The notes beneath the pieces were generated by a model that worked only from the letters and a program-made list of their open reading frames with translations, was not told where the DNA came from and searched no databases. Below are positions 11,355 to 24,030 of a stretch of DNA of 64,000 nt, in pieces (within the stretch, counting starts at the first letter, position 1; each line of letters starts with the position of its first letter). The DNA comes from Aegilops tauschii subsp. strangulata (Eukaryota; Streptophyta; Magnoliopsida; Poales; Poaceae), in contig NC_053040.3 of NCBI RefSeq assembly GCF_002575655.3, positions 351,979,267-352,043,266 on the forward strand, in the 5' to 3' direction. Both the position numbers and the translations under genes were made by a program.

Positions 11355-14300
11355 TGTAACATCCCAAAATTCTAAATTTTGGAATGTTATAATAAATAGA
11401 TAGATTTGATTGATTGTCTGAAAGTGAGTGAATTCGAAACTTTTTGAAAGTTAAATGAAAGGACTTTCCCAAACTTTCATCTTTGCTTTCTGATCTCCAT
11501 GAATTCAAATTCTTTTCATCACAAAACCCTGGAGAGAAGATGACATGACTTCTTCCATTTATTTAAATGAAAAGGGTGTTGAAAATATTTGAATATCATT
11601 TGAAAATATTTCCAATTCAGAAACTTCAAGCAACTCAATGATTTTCATGAGAGAAGATAAAATGACTTCTTCAAAACATATGAAATATGAGTTGGAAGTT
11701 TAAAAGGATCAAATTTAAAATCCTTTTGAAATTATTGGAGTTATTTGGGTTTTATTCAAATTATTTTTTTCCAAAAATAAAATACATGGAAAATAGGGTA
11801 ACATGATTCCCTACAATAGAAAATTGGAGAGAAATAAATTTGAATTAATTTTGGTATTTTTAAAATGATTTTTGTTGGATTTTAGTAGAGCAGTAGCACT
11901 CTTGGATTTATTTGAATTTGTGTGGATTTTATTTAATTCTCTAAAAATGCCCATGCTGTAGGAAATCTTTTTCTGAAAATTTTGGTATATTATATGCCTA
12001 TAGTATTTTTTTTATTTAAGGTTTTCTTTATTTTCCTTGCGCTGTTTAAAAAAAAACTTCGCCGACTGGGCCGGCCCAGCACCCAGCCAGCCCATCCGCG
12101 CCGTCGCCCCCAACCTCCCGACGGGAGCCCTGCTCCCGCACGCCACCGACGCCGCCATAGCCGCCGCGGACTCCTCCCCGCCTCACCTTGCCCCTCCCGC
12201 AAGCCTCTCCGGCCCTCCCCTTTATAAGCCGGGCCCCGAGACCCCAACCCCTTTTCTCTCCTTCTCCCTAGCCGCCGCACTTCGCCGCCGGAGTTGTGAG
12301 CTCCGGCGAGATCCACCGCCGTTGCGCCTCGCTCCACCGCCGCCTACGCCCGACGCCACCACCCCTTTCGGACTCGCCGAGCCGAGCCGCTCCTCCCCAT
12401 CTACTTCACCGGCGCCGCCGAGCCCTGGAGCCGCCGTCCCATTCGAGCCAAGCCGCCATCCTGCCGTTTTCCTCGCCGCCGACGTCGTCAGCCACCGCGG
12501 TAATCGCCACCTGCCCTCGTCCGTCCGATCTGGATCCAACGGTCCAGATCGAGGTGTTTTTTTTTCTCTGAAACATTTTTTATTTAATGGACGTTCGCTG
12601 GTTTAGCCTCTGTAGTGAACGACTTTCGTCGCGTAAGTTTCTGTAGCGAACATTCGCTATTTAGTCTTTTTCTTTTATTTTAGTTTTTCGCCAGGACCTA
12701 TCTGTGATGATTTTATTTACAGTTTAGTCCCTGTTCTTCAAACGGTCACAACTTTTTACTCGTTTATCCAAATCCAACGAAACCAACGCCCACTTCTTTG
12801 TTATGATCTCCTCTTTCCCGTAAAACAACATAAAAATGTTTTTAAAATTTTAAAATTTAAATTAGATCAGATTTGAATTCAAACTTCGTTTGATCGTAAT
12901 TTGAGTTTCGTAGCTCTGTTTGAGTTGATTCTTTTTGCAGATTAAAGCTCTTGACCTAAACATTATGATAAGGCAAAATTCACATAATTTTGGTACTGTT
13001 AGAAATTGTTTTATGTTGCAAGAGTTATTTGCTTGGTTTTGATGTTTTCCGAAGTATCTTCTTCGTTCTTTCTGATCTTTTGAGTGATTTCTTATGTGTG
13101 GTTACCATTGCTTGCTTATGATAGATTGAACGGAGTGTGACAAGTAGAACTATCAAGAGTTATGAGTGCGAATCATCTTCATCAACATTGCAGGCAAGTT
13201 CACACTTTGATCATACCTCTTTACCACCCAGTTTTATTGCATTAGATCAATCCTCAAACAATTGCATGATTAGGATCTGATTAATATGTGGGTTTTGGGA
13301 AGTAGATGAGGTAGTACCTATTGCCCTGTTTATTATCAAACCTTTTGGAGTTACTTCTACGTTTGCTTATATTGCTATGCTATGCTCGTAGACGTGGATT
13401 GGGTTTGAGTGAATTTCCATGACAGATGTGAGATTGTTAATTAATGGTTCAACTTAAGGTGGCTACTTAAATAAACATCTGGGTGGATCGAGGCACCTGG
13501 AGAACCCAGTGTTGACTGTATTTTTGGATATCCCGGAGTACCCGTGTGATCATCCTATGGACCGCCACCCAGAGTCAAAGGGATCATAAGATTATTCATG
13601 CTAGAAACTTCCGTGTGCAGCCACAAGCCATTATGGGCTCTGGCATAGTTGAGTAAGTTGTGTGAGCTCTTGAAGAGGTGGACTAGCAGATGTAGGGGGA
13701 TTGTAGGTGTAACGGTCTGCCCGGAGTAGATAGTAAATGCTTCTGAAAGACTGTGCCTCGATCATCCGTTTCTCAAACACCAAGTAGTGCGAGAAATCCA
13801 ACGGAGGAGATCGAGTCTTGTGGGGAAAAGTGCGCAAACCTCTGCAGAGTGTACAAACTAATCATGATTAGCCGTGTCCCCGGTTATGGACATCTTGAGT
13901 ATCTAGTTCCTGGATTATCATGTGTATCTCATCATGTTACTTAATTTAAATTTGATTTGGGTTTAATCACGTTCTTAATTGGGATTGAGATGCTGTCAAC
14001 CATCTCAATGTTTAACAACCACCATGATAGTTAAATAAAATTTATTCCTTTGCAGTAGGGAAAAATTGGCTTTTCGCAAAATAACATTATAACCATAGAG
14101 CTTTTCCACCAGCCATATATGCATGTAGTGATAGCCTTTGTTCCTCATTTCTCTATGGTGTGAATTTGCTAGCATATTCCATGTGCTGACCCGTTTTCGG
14201 GCTGCAACATTTCATGTTGCAGGATATCTTACGACGAGTAAGTGATACGTTAGGGCTACGATTTCTACACTCAAATTTGCCGTTGGTGTTGATGGGAATC

Positions 14301-14468
14301 CACAACCTTGTTACTTCCGCTATTTGGATTGAGGTAATAGTATTTACGTTACTTTATACATGTGATTTACCTCTGTTATAAATCCTCGAGTACTGTGCGT
14401 GTCAGCATACCGATCCAGGGATGACACTTAAGCACAGAGACTTGATCCATTTGGGTCGGGTCGCTACA
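11355..14468 (+). repeat. 3' LTR of element F
   Basis: This is the second copy of 4142-7273. It begins TGTAACATCC after the purine tract and ends GTCGCTACA, followed by the TSD TGTGA. Compared with the 5' copy it has small deletions, for example about 12 bp near 11460 and a few bases near 11736. Confidence 0.95.
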
Positions 14469-14473
14469 TGTGA

Positions 14474-14700
14474 TCCCGTTCATCAAATGACAACACATGT
14501 CTAGGGTTAGGAAACATAATCATCTTTGATAAATGAGCTAGTCAAGTAGAGGTGTAGTAGGGACACTTTGTTTTGTCTATGTATTCACACATGTACTAAG
14601 TTTCCGGTTAATACAATTCTAGCATGAATAATAAACATTTATCATGAAATAAGGAAATAAATAATAACTTTATTATTGCCTCTAGGGCATATTTCCTTCA
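14474..14700 (-). repeat. 5' LTR of the copia element, outer part
   Basis: This continues the LTR after element F: the sequence before the insertion joins directly to GATCCCGTT here once one TGTGA copy is removed. It ends at 14700 with GGGCATATTTCCTTCA, the reverse complement of the LTR start. Confidence 0.93.
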
Positions 14701-15669
14701 TGCCTGTCTATGCACGTGCGTGTGAGAGAAGGGTCTGGAGGTATGCAAGGATGTTGAGGGGGGACGATATGGTTGTGGTAAGCATACGTAACTACATAGG
14801 AAGATTAACCGTCGTGTGTCCGAGAAAGGGAGAGACATAACTAGTGAGGTAAGTCTATCGATGCATGGGGAAAAAGAATTATAGTTGACCTAGCTATATG
14901 TAGGGATATCGGTACGTATACATGCATGAATGTGTTAGAAGCAAATAAGGTCCGAAGAGACGGATAGGGGGAGAGGGGTGCGGCTAGGAGGTGGTGCGAG
15001 AGGCCTACTATGTCGAGGGGGGAGGAGTGTGCGAGTATGAGATCGACGAAAAGAGGGGCGGGAGTGTGCACCTGCGTGGAACCGTATTGGACATAGGGGG
15101 GCATGGACGATGAGAAGAGAAGAGGGGAAGTGTGTGTTTGTGGTAGGCACATTTGGCTAGAGAGGTATGTCGACCGGTGTGTGCCGGAAAGAAGGAGTCG
15201 GGGGGCTACACACACCGTGGGTGAACGACCTAAAGAGAAATAACGAATGTGCGCGATGGAGGGGACACTGAGGGAGGGCGAGAGGGGGCGGGCGTGTGCA
15301 TGCACGATAGAAAGTTAGCTCTAGCTAGCTACAAAAAGAAGAGGATCGTGAAGGTGTAAAAGACAAACAGATATCATAATTCATTATAGAGAAGTGGATA
15401 CAGATACTTGAAGAAGATATCTTAATGTAGAGCATTGATTATAATTTGGGATAATGTGTGGCTTTTGCAGCTCAGGGCTAAATACTTGTCATAATGGACG
15501 GGGCGGGGCACTATACTTTGTGTTATAAACACGGTGTACGTATGGAACATGGTTTAGATTATGAATATCTAGTTTGTACATCAAATGTACTATTTTCTGG
15601 AATCAACATCAAGTGTATTCAAAAAATACACATAGTTCATATCTATCTCTATAGTAATCATGTGGTGTG
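14701..15669. other. Purine-rich segment of unknown origin between copia element and element A
   Basis: I find no gene or known repeat. From 14701 to about 15300 the plus strand is strongly biased to G and A, with many GTGTG and GGGAG runs; beyond that the composition is ordinary and AT-rich. The last five bases (15665-15669, GTGTG) are the target site of element A, so this segment was once continuous with 32967 onward. It may be inner CACTA DNA or older low-copy DNA. Confidence 0.6.
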
Positions 15670-16265
15670 TGATACGTCTCCAACGTATCTATAATTTTTG
15701 ATTGTTCCATCCTATTATATTATCAATCTTGGATGTTTTATATGCATTTATATGCTATTTTATATGATTTTTGGGACTAACCTATTAGCCTAGTGCCCAG
15801 TGCCAGTTTCTGTTTTTCCTAGTTTTTGAGTTTTACAGAAAAGGAATACCAAACGGAGTCCAATTGACGTGCCAATTTTTGATGATTTTTTATGGACCAA
15901 AAGAAGCCCCCGGAGTAAAATAGTTGGGCCAGAAGAGTCCCGAGCCGTCCACGAGGGTGGAGGGCGCGCCCTACCCCCTGGACGCGCCCCCCTGCCTCGT
16001 GGGCGACTCGGAGACCCCCCTGACGTGAGACCGACGCCAAAAATTCCTATAAATACAGAAACCCCCGAAAATAAACCTAGATCGGGAGTTCCGCCGCTGC
16101 AAACCTCTGTAGCCACCAAAAATGAATCGGGACCCTATTCCGGCACCCTGCCGGAGGGGGGAATCATCACCGGTGGCTATCTTAATCATCCAGGCGCTCT
16201 CCATGACGAGGAGGGAGTAGTTCACCCTCGGGGTTGAGGGTATGTACCAGTAGCTATGTGTTTGA

Positions 16266-16296
<31 letters not shown>

Positions 16297-17365
16297 TTCT
16301 TGATTTGGCACGATCTTGATGTATCGCGAGCTTTGCTATTATAGTTGGATCTTATGATGTTTCTCCCCCTCCACTCTCTTGTAATGGATTAAGTTTTCCC
16401 TTTGAAGTTACCTTCTCGGATTGACTCTTTAAGGATTCGAGAACACTTGATGTATGTCTTGCATGTGCTTATCTGTGGTGACAATGGGATATTCATGTGA
16501 TCCACTTGATGTATGTTTTGGTGATCAACTTGCGAGTTCTGTGACCTTGTGAACTTATGCATAGGGGTTGGCACACGTTTCCGTCTTGACTCTCCGTAGA
16601 AACTTTGGGGCACTCTTTGAAGTTCTTTGTGTTGGTTGAATAGATGAATATGTGATTGTGTGATGCATATCCTATAATCATACCCGCGGATACTTGTGGT
16701 GACATTGGAGTATCTAGGTGACATTAGGGTTTTGGTTGATTTGTGTCTTAAGGTGTTATTCTAGTACGAACTCTAGGATAGGTCGAACGGAAAGAATAGC
16801 TGCGTGTTATTTTACTACGGACTCTTGAATAGATCGATCAGAAAGAATAACTTTGAGGTGGTTTCGCACCCTACAATAATCTCTTTGTTTGTTCTCCGCT
16901 ATTAGTGACTTTGGAGTGACTCTTTGTTGCATGTTGAGGGATAGTTATATGATCCAATTATGTTATTATTGTTGAGAGAACTTGCACTAGTGAAAGGATG
17001 AACCCTAGGCCTTGTTTCAACACATTGCAATACTGTTTTCACTCAATTTTATCATTAGTTACCTTGCTGTTTCTATATTTTTAGATTAGAAAAACCTATA
17101 TCTACCATCCATATTGCACTTGTATCACCATCTCTTCGCCGGACTAGTGCACCTATACAATTTAACATTGTATTGGGTGTGTTGGGGACACAAGAGACTC
17201 TTCGCTATTTGGTTGCAGGGTTGTTTGAGAGAGACCATCTTCATCCAACGCCTCCCACGGATTGATAAACCTTAGGTCATCCACTTGAGGGAAATTTGCT
17301 ACTGTCCTACAAACCTCTACACTTGGAGGCCCAACAACTTCTACAAGAAGAAGGTTGTGTAGTAG
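15670..17365 (+). repeat. 5' LTR of element A, main part
   Basis: It matches 31290-32961. It has an inverted repeat CCACGAGG...CCTCGTGG at 15949-16002, then TATAAATA at 16048-16055, and a (TC)14 run at 16266-16293 that has seven units in the 3' LTR. The final ACATCA of the LTR was cut off by element B and lies at 25602-25607. Confidence 0.94.
16048..16055 (+). promoter_or_regulatory. TATA box of element A 5' LTR
   Basis: TATAAATA follows the GC-rich inverted repeat by about 45 bp. The same arrangement is found in the 3' LTR at 31669-31676. Confidence 0.6.
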
Positions 17366-18918
17366 TGATACGTCTCCAACGTATCTATAATTTTTCATTG
17401 CTCCATGCTATATTATCTTCTGTTTTGGACATTATTGGACTTTATTATTCACTTCTATATTATTTTTGGGACTAACCTATTAACCGGAGGCCCAGCCCAG
17501 AATTGCTGTTTTTTGCCTATTTCAGAGTTTCGCAGAAAAAGAATATCAAACGGAGTCCAAATGGAATGAAACCTTCGGGAACGTGATTTTCGGAACGAAC
17601 ATGATCCAGGAGACTTGGACCCTACGTCAAGGAAGCTTCCAAGAAGCCACGAGGTAGGGGCGCGCCCTCCACCCTCGTGGGCCCCATGTTGCTCCACCGA
17701 CGTACTCCTTCCTCCTATATATACCTACATACCCCCAAACAATCAGATACGGAGCCAAAAACCTAATTCCACCGCCGCAACCTTCTGTACCCACGAGATC
17801 CCATCTTGGGGCCTGTTCTGGAGCTCCGCCGGAGGGGGCATCAATCATGGAGGGCTTCTACATCAACACCATAGCCTCTCCGATGAAGTGTGAGTAGTTT
17901 ACCTCAGACCTTCGGGTCCATAGTTATTAGCTAGATGGCTTCTTCTCTCTTTTTGGATCTCAATACAATGTTCTCCCCCTCTCTCGTGGAGATCTATTCG
18001 ATGTAATCTTCTTTTGCGGTGTGTTTGTTGAGACCGATGAATTGTGGGTTTATGATCAAGTTTATCTATGAACAATATTTGAATCTTCTGAATTCTTTTA
18101 TGTATGATTGGTTATCTTTGCAAGTCTCTTCGAATTATCAGTTTGGTTTGTCCTACTATATTGATCTTTCTTGCAATGGGAGAAGTGCTTAGCTTTGGGT
18201 TCAATCTTGCGGTGTCCTTTCCCAGTGACAGTAGGGGCAGCAAGGCACGTATTGTATTGTTGCCATCGAGGATAACAAGATGGTTTTTTTTATCATATTG
18301 CATGAATTTATCCCTCTACATCATGTCATCTTGCTTAAAGTGTTACTCTGTTCTTATAAACTTAATACTCTAGATGCATGCTGGATAGCGGTCGATGTGT
18401 GGAGTAATAGTAGTAGATGCAGGTAGGAGTCGGTCTACTTGTCTCGGACGTGATGCCTATATACATGATCATACCTAGATATTCTCATAACTATGCTCAA
18501 TTCTGTCAATTGCTCAACAGTAATTTGTTCACCCACAGTAAAATACTTATGCTCTCGAGAGAAGCCATTAGTGAAACCCATGGCCCCCGGGTCTATTTTC
18601 CATCATATTAATCTTCCAACACTTAGTTATTTCCGTTGCTTTTATTTTACTTTGCATCTTTATCATAAAAATACCAAAAATATTATCCTATCATATCTAT
18701 CAGATCTCACTCTCGTAAGTGACCGTGTAGGGATTGACAACCCCTTATTGCGTTGGTTGTGAGGATTTATTTGTTTGTGTAGGTGCGAGGGACTCGCGCG
18801 TAGCCTCCTACTGGATTGATACCTTGGTTCTCAAAAACTGAGGGAAATACTTACGCTACATTGCTGCATCACCCTTTCCTCTTCAAGGGAAAACCAACGC
18901 ATTGCTCAAGAGGTAGCA
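17366..18918 (+). repeat. 5' LTR of element B
   Basis: Closely similar to 24031-25596. It has CCACGAGG...CCTCGTGG at 17647-17680 and TATATATA at 17716-17723. Relative to the 3' LTR it lacks about 20 bp between two short GCGC repeats in the loop of that inverted repeat. Confidence 0.95.
17716..17723 (+). promoter_or_regulatory. TATA box of element B 5' LTR
   Basis: TATATATA in CTCCTATATATACC, about 36 bp after the GC-rich inverted repeat. The 3' LTR has it at 24401-24408. Confidence 0.6.
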
Positions 18919-18929
18919 AGAAGGATTTC

Positions 18930-18947
18930 TGGCGCCGTTGCTGGGGA
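18930..18947 (+). other. Primer-binding site of element B (tRNA-Asp type)
   Basis: TGGCGCCGTTGCTGGGGA lies 11 bp after the LTR. It matches the tRNA-Asp primer site typical of Athila elements (TGGCGCCGTTGCCGGGGA) with one change. Confidence 0.82.
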
Positions 18948-19140
18948 GGTCTACGCAAAAGTCAACATACCAAGTACCCATCACAAACCCTTATCTCCCG
19001 CATTACATTATTTGCCATTTGCCTCTCATTTTCCTCTCCCCCACTTCACCCTTGCCGTTTTATTCGCCCCTTCTTTTTTCGTTCGCTTCTTTTTCGCTTG
19101 CCTTTTGTTTGCTCGTGTGTTGGATTGCTTGTTTGTCACA

Positions 19141-21221
19141 ATGGCTCAAGATAATACCAAATTATGTGACTTTACCAATACCAACAATAATGATTTCCTT
19201 AGCACTCCGATTGCTCCTCTTACCGATACTGAATCCTGTGAAATCAATGCTGCTTTGTTGAATCTTGTTATGAAAGATCAATTCGCTGGCCTTCCTATTA
19301 AAGATGCCGCTACTCATCTAAATAGCTTCGTTGATTTGTGTGATATGCAAAAGTAGAAAGATGTTGACAATGATATTGTTAAATTGAAGCTATTTCCTTT
19401 TTCGCTTAGAGATCGTGCTAAAGCCTGGTTTTCGTCTTTGCCTAAAAATAGTATTGATTCTTGGAATAAGTGCAAAGATGCTTTTATCTCTAAGTATTTT
19501 CCTCCCGCTAAGATTATCTTTCTTAGAAACGATATTATGAATTTTAAGCAACTTGATCATGAACATGTTGCACAAGCTTGGGAGAGGATGAAATTAATGA
19601 TACGTAATTGCCCTACGCATGGTTTGAATTTGTGGATGATTATACGAAAATTTTATGCCGGATTGAATTTTGCTTCTAGAAATCTTTTAGATTCGGCCGC
19701 GGGAGGCACTTTTATGGAAATCACTTTAGGAGAAGCTACTAAACTCCTAGATAATATTATGGTTAATTATTCTCAATGGCACACTGAAAGATCTACTAAT
19801 AAAAAAGTGCATGCGATAGAAGAAATTAATGTTTTGAGTGGAAAGATGGATGAACTTATGAAATTATTTGCTACTAAGAGTGTTTCTTCTGATCCTAATG
19901 ATATGCCTTTGTCTACTTTGATTGAGAATAATAATGAATCTATGGATGTGAATTTTGTTGGTAGGAATAATTTTGGTAACAACGCGTATAGAGGAAACTT
20001 TAATCCTAGGCCTTATCCTAGCAATTCCTCTAATAATTATGGTAATTCCTACAACAATTCTTATGGAAATTTTAATAAGATGCCCTCTGAATTTGAGACT
20101 AGTGTTAAAGAGTTTATGAATTCGCAAAAGAATTCCATGCTTTGCTTGAAGAAAAATTGCTTAAAGTTGATGAATTGGCTAGGAACGTTGACAGAATTTC
20201 TCATGATGTTGATTCTTTGAAACTGAGATCTATTCCTCCTAAGCATGATATCAATGAGTCTCTCAAAGCCATGAGAATTTCCATTGATGAGTGCAAAGAA
20301 AGAACCGCTAGGATGCGTGCTAAGAAAGATTGTTTTATGAAAGCGTGTTCTTCTAATTTTTATGAAAACAAAGATGAAGATCTAAAAGTTATTGATGTGT
20401 CCCCTATTAAATCTTTGTTTTGCAATATGAATCTTGATAATGATGGGACTGAATATGATCCACCTTTACCTAGAAGGCGTTCCAAAAATTTGGAGTTTTT
20501 AGATCTTGATGCTAAAATTGATAAAAGTGGGATTGAAGAAATCAAAATGTTAGATGTTAATAAACCCACTATTTTGGATTTCAAGGAATTTAATTATGAT
20601 AATTGCTCTTTGATAGATTGTATTTCCTTGTTGCAATCCGTGCTAAATTCTCCTTATGCTTATAGTCAAAATAAAGCTTTTACTAAACATATCGTTGATG
20701 CTTTGATGCAATCTTATGAAGAAAAACTTGAGTTGGAAGTCTCTATCCCTAGAAAACTTTATGATGAGTGGGAACCTACTATTAAAATTAACATTAAATA
20801 TCATGAATGCTATGCTTTGTGTGATTTGGGTGCTAGTGTTTCCACGATTCCAAAAACTTTGTGCGATTTGCTAGGTTTCCGTGATTTTGATGATTGCTCT
20901 TTAAACTTGCACCTTGCGGATTCAACTATTAAGAAACCTATGGGAAGAATTAATGATGTTCTGATTGTTGCAAATAGGAACTATGTGCCCGTAGATTTTA
21001 TCATTCTTGATATAGATTGCTATCCTTCATGTCCTATTATTCTTGGTAGACCTTTCCTTAGAACGATTGGTGCAATTATTGATATGAAGGAAGGGAATAT
21101 TAGATTCCAATTTCCATTAAAGAAAGGCATGGAACACTTCCCTAGGAAGAAAATAAAATTACCATATGAATCTATCATGAGAGCCACTTATGGATTGCCT
21201 ACCAAAGATGACAATACCTAG
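19141..21221 (+). pseudogene. Gag-protease of element B, nearly intact
   Basis: An ATG at 19141 (MAQDNTKL) opens a gag of Athila type with the core KLFPFSLRDRAKAW near 19390 and the QLDHEHVAQAWERMK region near 19550. An Asn/Tyr-rich linker follows at about 19960-20080. The protease has DLGAS at 20822-20836 and LGRPFL at about 21043, and ends with a charged tail at 21221. Only two breaks are seen: one TAG at 19354-19356 and one frameshift near 20128-20140. Full length would be about 690 residues. The product forms the capsid and cleaves itself. The absence of any pol downstream is a feature of this form. Function would need RT and integrase from another element. Confidence 0.9.
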
Positions 21222-24030
21222 ATCTATCCTTGTTTTTATGCCTAGCTAGGGGCGTTAAACGATAGCGCTTGTTGGGAGGCAACCCAATTTTATTTTTAGT
21301 TTTTTGCTTTTTGCTTTTGTTTAGGAATAAATATTTGTTCTAGCCTCTGGTTAGATGTGTTTTTATGTTTTAATTAGTGTTTGTGCCAAGTTAAACCTAT
21401 AGGATCTTCTTGGATGATAGTTATTAGATCTTGCAGAAAATTCCAGAAACTTTCTGTTCATGAAAATAATTGTTAAAAATCACCAGAACGTGATAAAATA
21501 TTGATTCCAATTTCTTCTGATCAATAAACAAATTTCCTAGGTCGTCCTATTTTTTCTGATTTTTTGGAGTTCCAGAAGTTTGCGTTAGTTACAGATTACT
21601 ACAGACAGTTCTGTTTTTGACAGATTCTGTTTTTCGTGTGTTGTCTGCTTATTTTGATGAATCTATGGCTAGTAAAAGAGTTTAGAAACCATAGAGAAGT
21701 TGGAATACAGTAGGTTTAACACCAATATAAATAAAAAATGAGTTCATTACAGTACCTTGAAGTGGTCTTTTGTTTTCTTTCGCTAACGGAGCTCACGAGA
21801 TTTTCTGCTAAGTTTTGTGTTGTGAAGTTTTCAAGTTTTGGGTAAAAGATTTGATGGATTATGGAACAAGGAGTGGCAAGAGCCTAAGCTTGGGGATGCC
21901 CATGGCACCCCCAAGATAATCTAAGGACACCAAAAAGCCAAAGCTTGGGGATGCCCCGGAAGGCATCCCCTCTTTCGTCTACTTCCATCGGTAACTTTAC
22001 TTGGAGCTATATTTTTATTCACCACATGATATGTGTTTTGCTTGGAGCGTCTTGTATGATTTGAGTCTTTGTTTGTTAGTTTACCACAATCATCCTTGCT
22101 GTACACACCTTTTGAGAGAGACACACATGATTCGGAAATTATTAGAATACTCTATGTGCTTCACTTATATCTTTTGAGTTATATAGTTTTGCTCTAGTGC
22201 TTCACTTATATCTTTTAGAGCACGGTGGTGGATTTGTTTTATAGAAACTATTGATCTCTCATGCTTCACTTATATTATTTTGAGAGTCTTAAAATAGCAT
22301 GGAAATTTGCTTTAATTAATATCATGAGAAATTTGATGCTTGATAATTGTTTTGAGATATAAAGGTGGTAATATCATAGTTGTGCTAGTTGAGTAATTGT
22401 GGAATTGAAAAATACATGTGTTGGAGTTTGTGATTCCCGTAGCATGCACGTATGGTGAACCGTTATGTAACAAAGTCGGAGCATGAAGTATTTGTTGATT
22501 GTCTTCCTTTGTGTGGCGGCCGGGATCACGCGATGGTTAACTCCTACCAACCCTTCCCCTAGGAGCATGCGTAGTAGTACTTTGCTTCGAGGGCTAATAT
22601 TTTTTGCAATAAGTATATGAGTTCTTTATGACTAATGTGAGTCCATGGATTATACACACACTTACCTTTCCGCAATTTTCTAGCCTCTTCGGTACCGCGC
22701 ATTGCCCTTTCTCACCTTGAGAGTTGGTGCAAACTTCGCCGGTGCATCCAAACCCCGTGATATGATACGCTCTATCACACATAAACCTCCTTATATCTTC
22801 CTCAAAACAGCCACCATACCTACCTATCATGGCATTTCCATAGCCATTCCGAGATATATTGCCATGCAACTTTCCACCGCTTCATTTATCATGACATACT
22901 CCATCATTGTCATATTGCTTTGCATGATCATGTAGTTGACATTGTATTTGTGGCAAAACCACCGTTCATAATTCTTTCATACATGTCGCTCTTGATTCAT
23001 TGCATATCCCGGTACACCGCCGGAGGCATTCATATAGAGTCATACTTTGTTCTAACTATTGTGTTGTAATTCATGAGTTGTAAGTAAATAAAAGTGTGAT
23101 GATCATCATTATTAGAGCATTGTCCCAAGTGAGGAAAGGATGATGGAGACTATGATTCCCCCACAAGTCGGGATGAGACTCCGGATTAAAAAAAAGAGGC
23201 CATAAAAAAAAGAGAAAAGGCCCAAAAAAATGAGAGAAAAAGAGAGAAGGACAATGTTACTATCCTTTTACCACACTTGTGCTTCAAAGTAGCACCGTGA
23301 TCTTCATAATAGAGAGTCTCTCATTTTGTCACTTTCATAACTAGTGGGAAATTTCATTATAGAGCTTGGCTTGTATATTCCAATGATGGGCTTCCTCAAA
23401 TGCCCGAGGTCTTCGTGAGCAAGCAAGTTGGATGCACACCCACTTAGTTTATTTTTGAGCTTTCATACACTTATAGCTCTAGTGCATCCATTGCATGGCA
23501 ATCCCTACTCCTCACATTAACATCAATTGATGGGCATCTCCATAGCCCGTTGATTAGCCTCGTTGATGTGAGACTTTCTTCTTTTTTGTCTACCCACATA
23601 ACCCCTACCATTATACCTTATTCCACCATAGTGCTATATCCATGGCTTGCGCTCATGTATCGCGTAAGAGTTGAAAAGGCTGAAGCGCGTTAAAAGTATG
23701 AACCAATTGCTTAGCTAAAACCGGGTTCGTACATGATATGAATATTTTGTGTGGGGAATATGGAGCATAGCCAGACTATATGATTTTGTAGGGATAACTT
23801 GCTTTGGCTATGTTATTTTGATAAGACATAATTCCTTAGTTAGTATGCTTGAAATATTATTGTTTTTATGTCAACATTGAACTTTTATCTTGAATCATAT
23901 CAAATCTGAAAATTCATGCCACAATAAGAAGAATTACATTGAAATTATGCCAAGTAGCATTCCACATCAAAAATTCTGTTTTTATCATTTACCTACTCGA
24001 GGACGAGCAGGAATTAAGCTTGGGGATGCT
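21222..24030 (+). other. Long non-coding 3' region of element B with conserved hairpins and PPT
   Basis: About 2.8 kb without coding potential. In order: a conserved block starting ATGCCTAGCTAGGGGCG at 21239-21291; two GGGGATGCC stem-loops (21892 and 21947-21970); three copies of a TGCTTCACTTATATC motif (22157-22285); an A-rich purine tract (23186-23250); CTCGAGGACGAG at 23996-24007; and the PPT-like AAGCTTGGGGATGC ending just before the LTR. Elements A and D carry the same blocks in the same order. Confidence 0.8.

Larger units (their letters stand above)
4142..14468 (+). mobile_element. Tekay-like Ty3/gypsy retrotransposon (element F), internally deleted
   Basis: Two LTRs of about 3.1 kb (4142-7273 and 11355-14468) flank only 4.1 kb of internal DNA. 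Both LTRs begin TGTAACATCC and end GTCGCTACA. The element is bounded by a perfect 5-bp TSD, TGTGA, at 4137-4141 and 14469-14473. The primer site fits initiator tRNA-Met. Integrase residues and a conserved LTR block shared with element E point to the Tekay/Del chromovirus clade. Protease, RT, RNase H and the chromodomain are missing, so the copy is non-autonomous. It entered the copia LTR after that element was in place. Confidence 0.95.
1..14700 (-). mobile_element. WIS/Angela/BARE-type Ty1-copia retrotransposon, 5' part, interrupted by element F
   Basis: A copia element on the minus strand. From right to left it has a 5' LTR (14700-14474 joined to 4141-2610), an untranslated leader (2609-1304) and the start of gag-pol (from 1303), then leaves the window. 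The LTR outer end is the family's typical sequence, which reads TGAAGGAAATATGCCC on the minus strand, and the inner end reads GTTACCCAACA. Without the inserted element the LTR is about 1.76 kb, normal for this family. The 3' LTR and the left TSD lie outside the window. The base run right of the outer end is TGCCT, so the other TSD copy should match it. The coding part is heavily mutated, so this is an old copy. Confidence 0.93.

Noticed and set aside
14841..15305. Minus-strand frame of 154 codons
   Set aside because: Pyrimidine-biased low-complexity text gives Ser/Pro/Leu-rich nonsense; no support as a gene.
22594..22935. Frames around GATATATTGCCATG repeated in A, B and D
   Set aside because: The DNA is conserved among the three elements, but the frames have different stops in each copy, so it is non-coding.
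19141..24030. An env-like gene downstream of gag-protease in element B, as in some Athila elements
   Set aside because: The 2.8 kb after 21221 has only short frames with no membrane-protein pattern.
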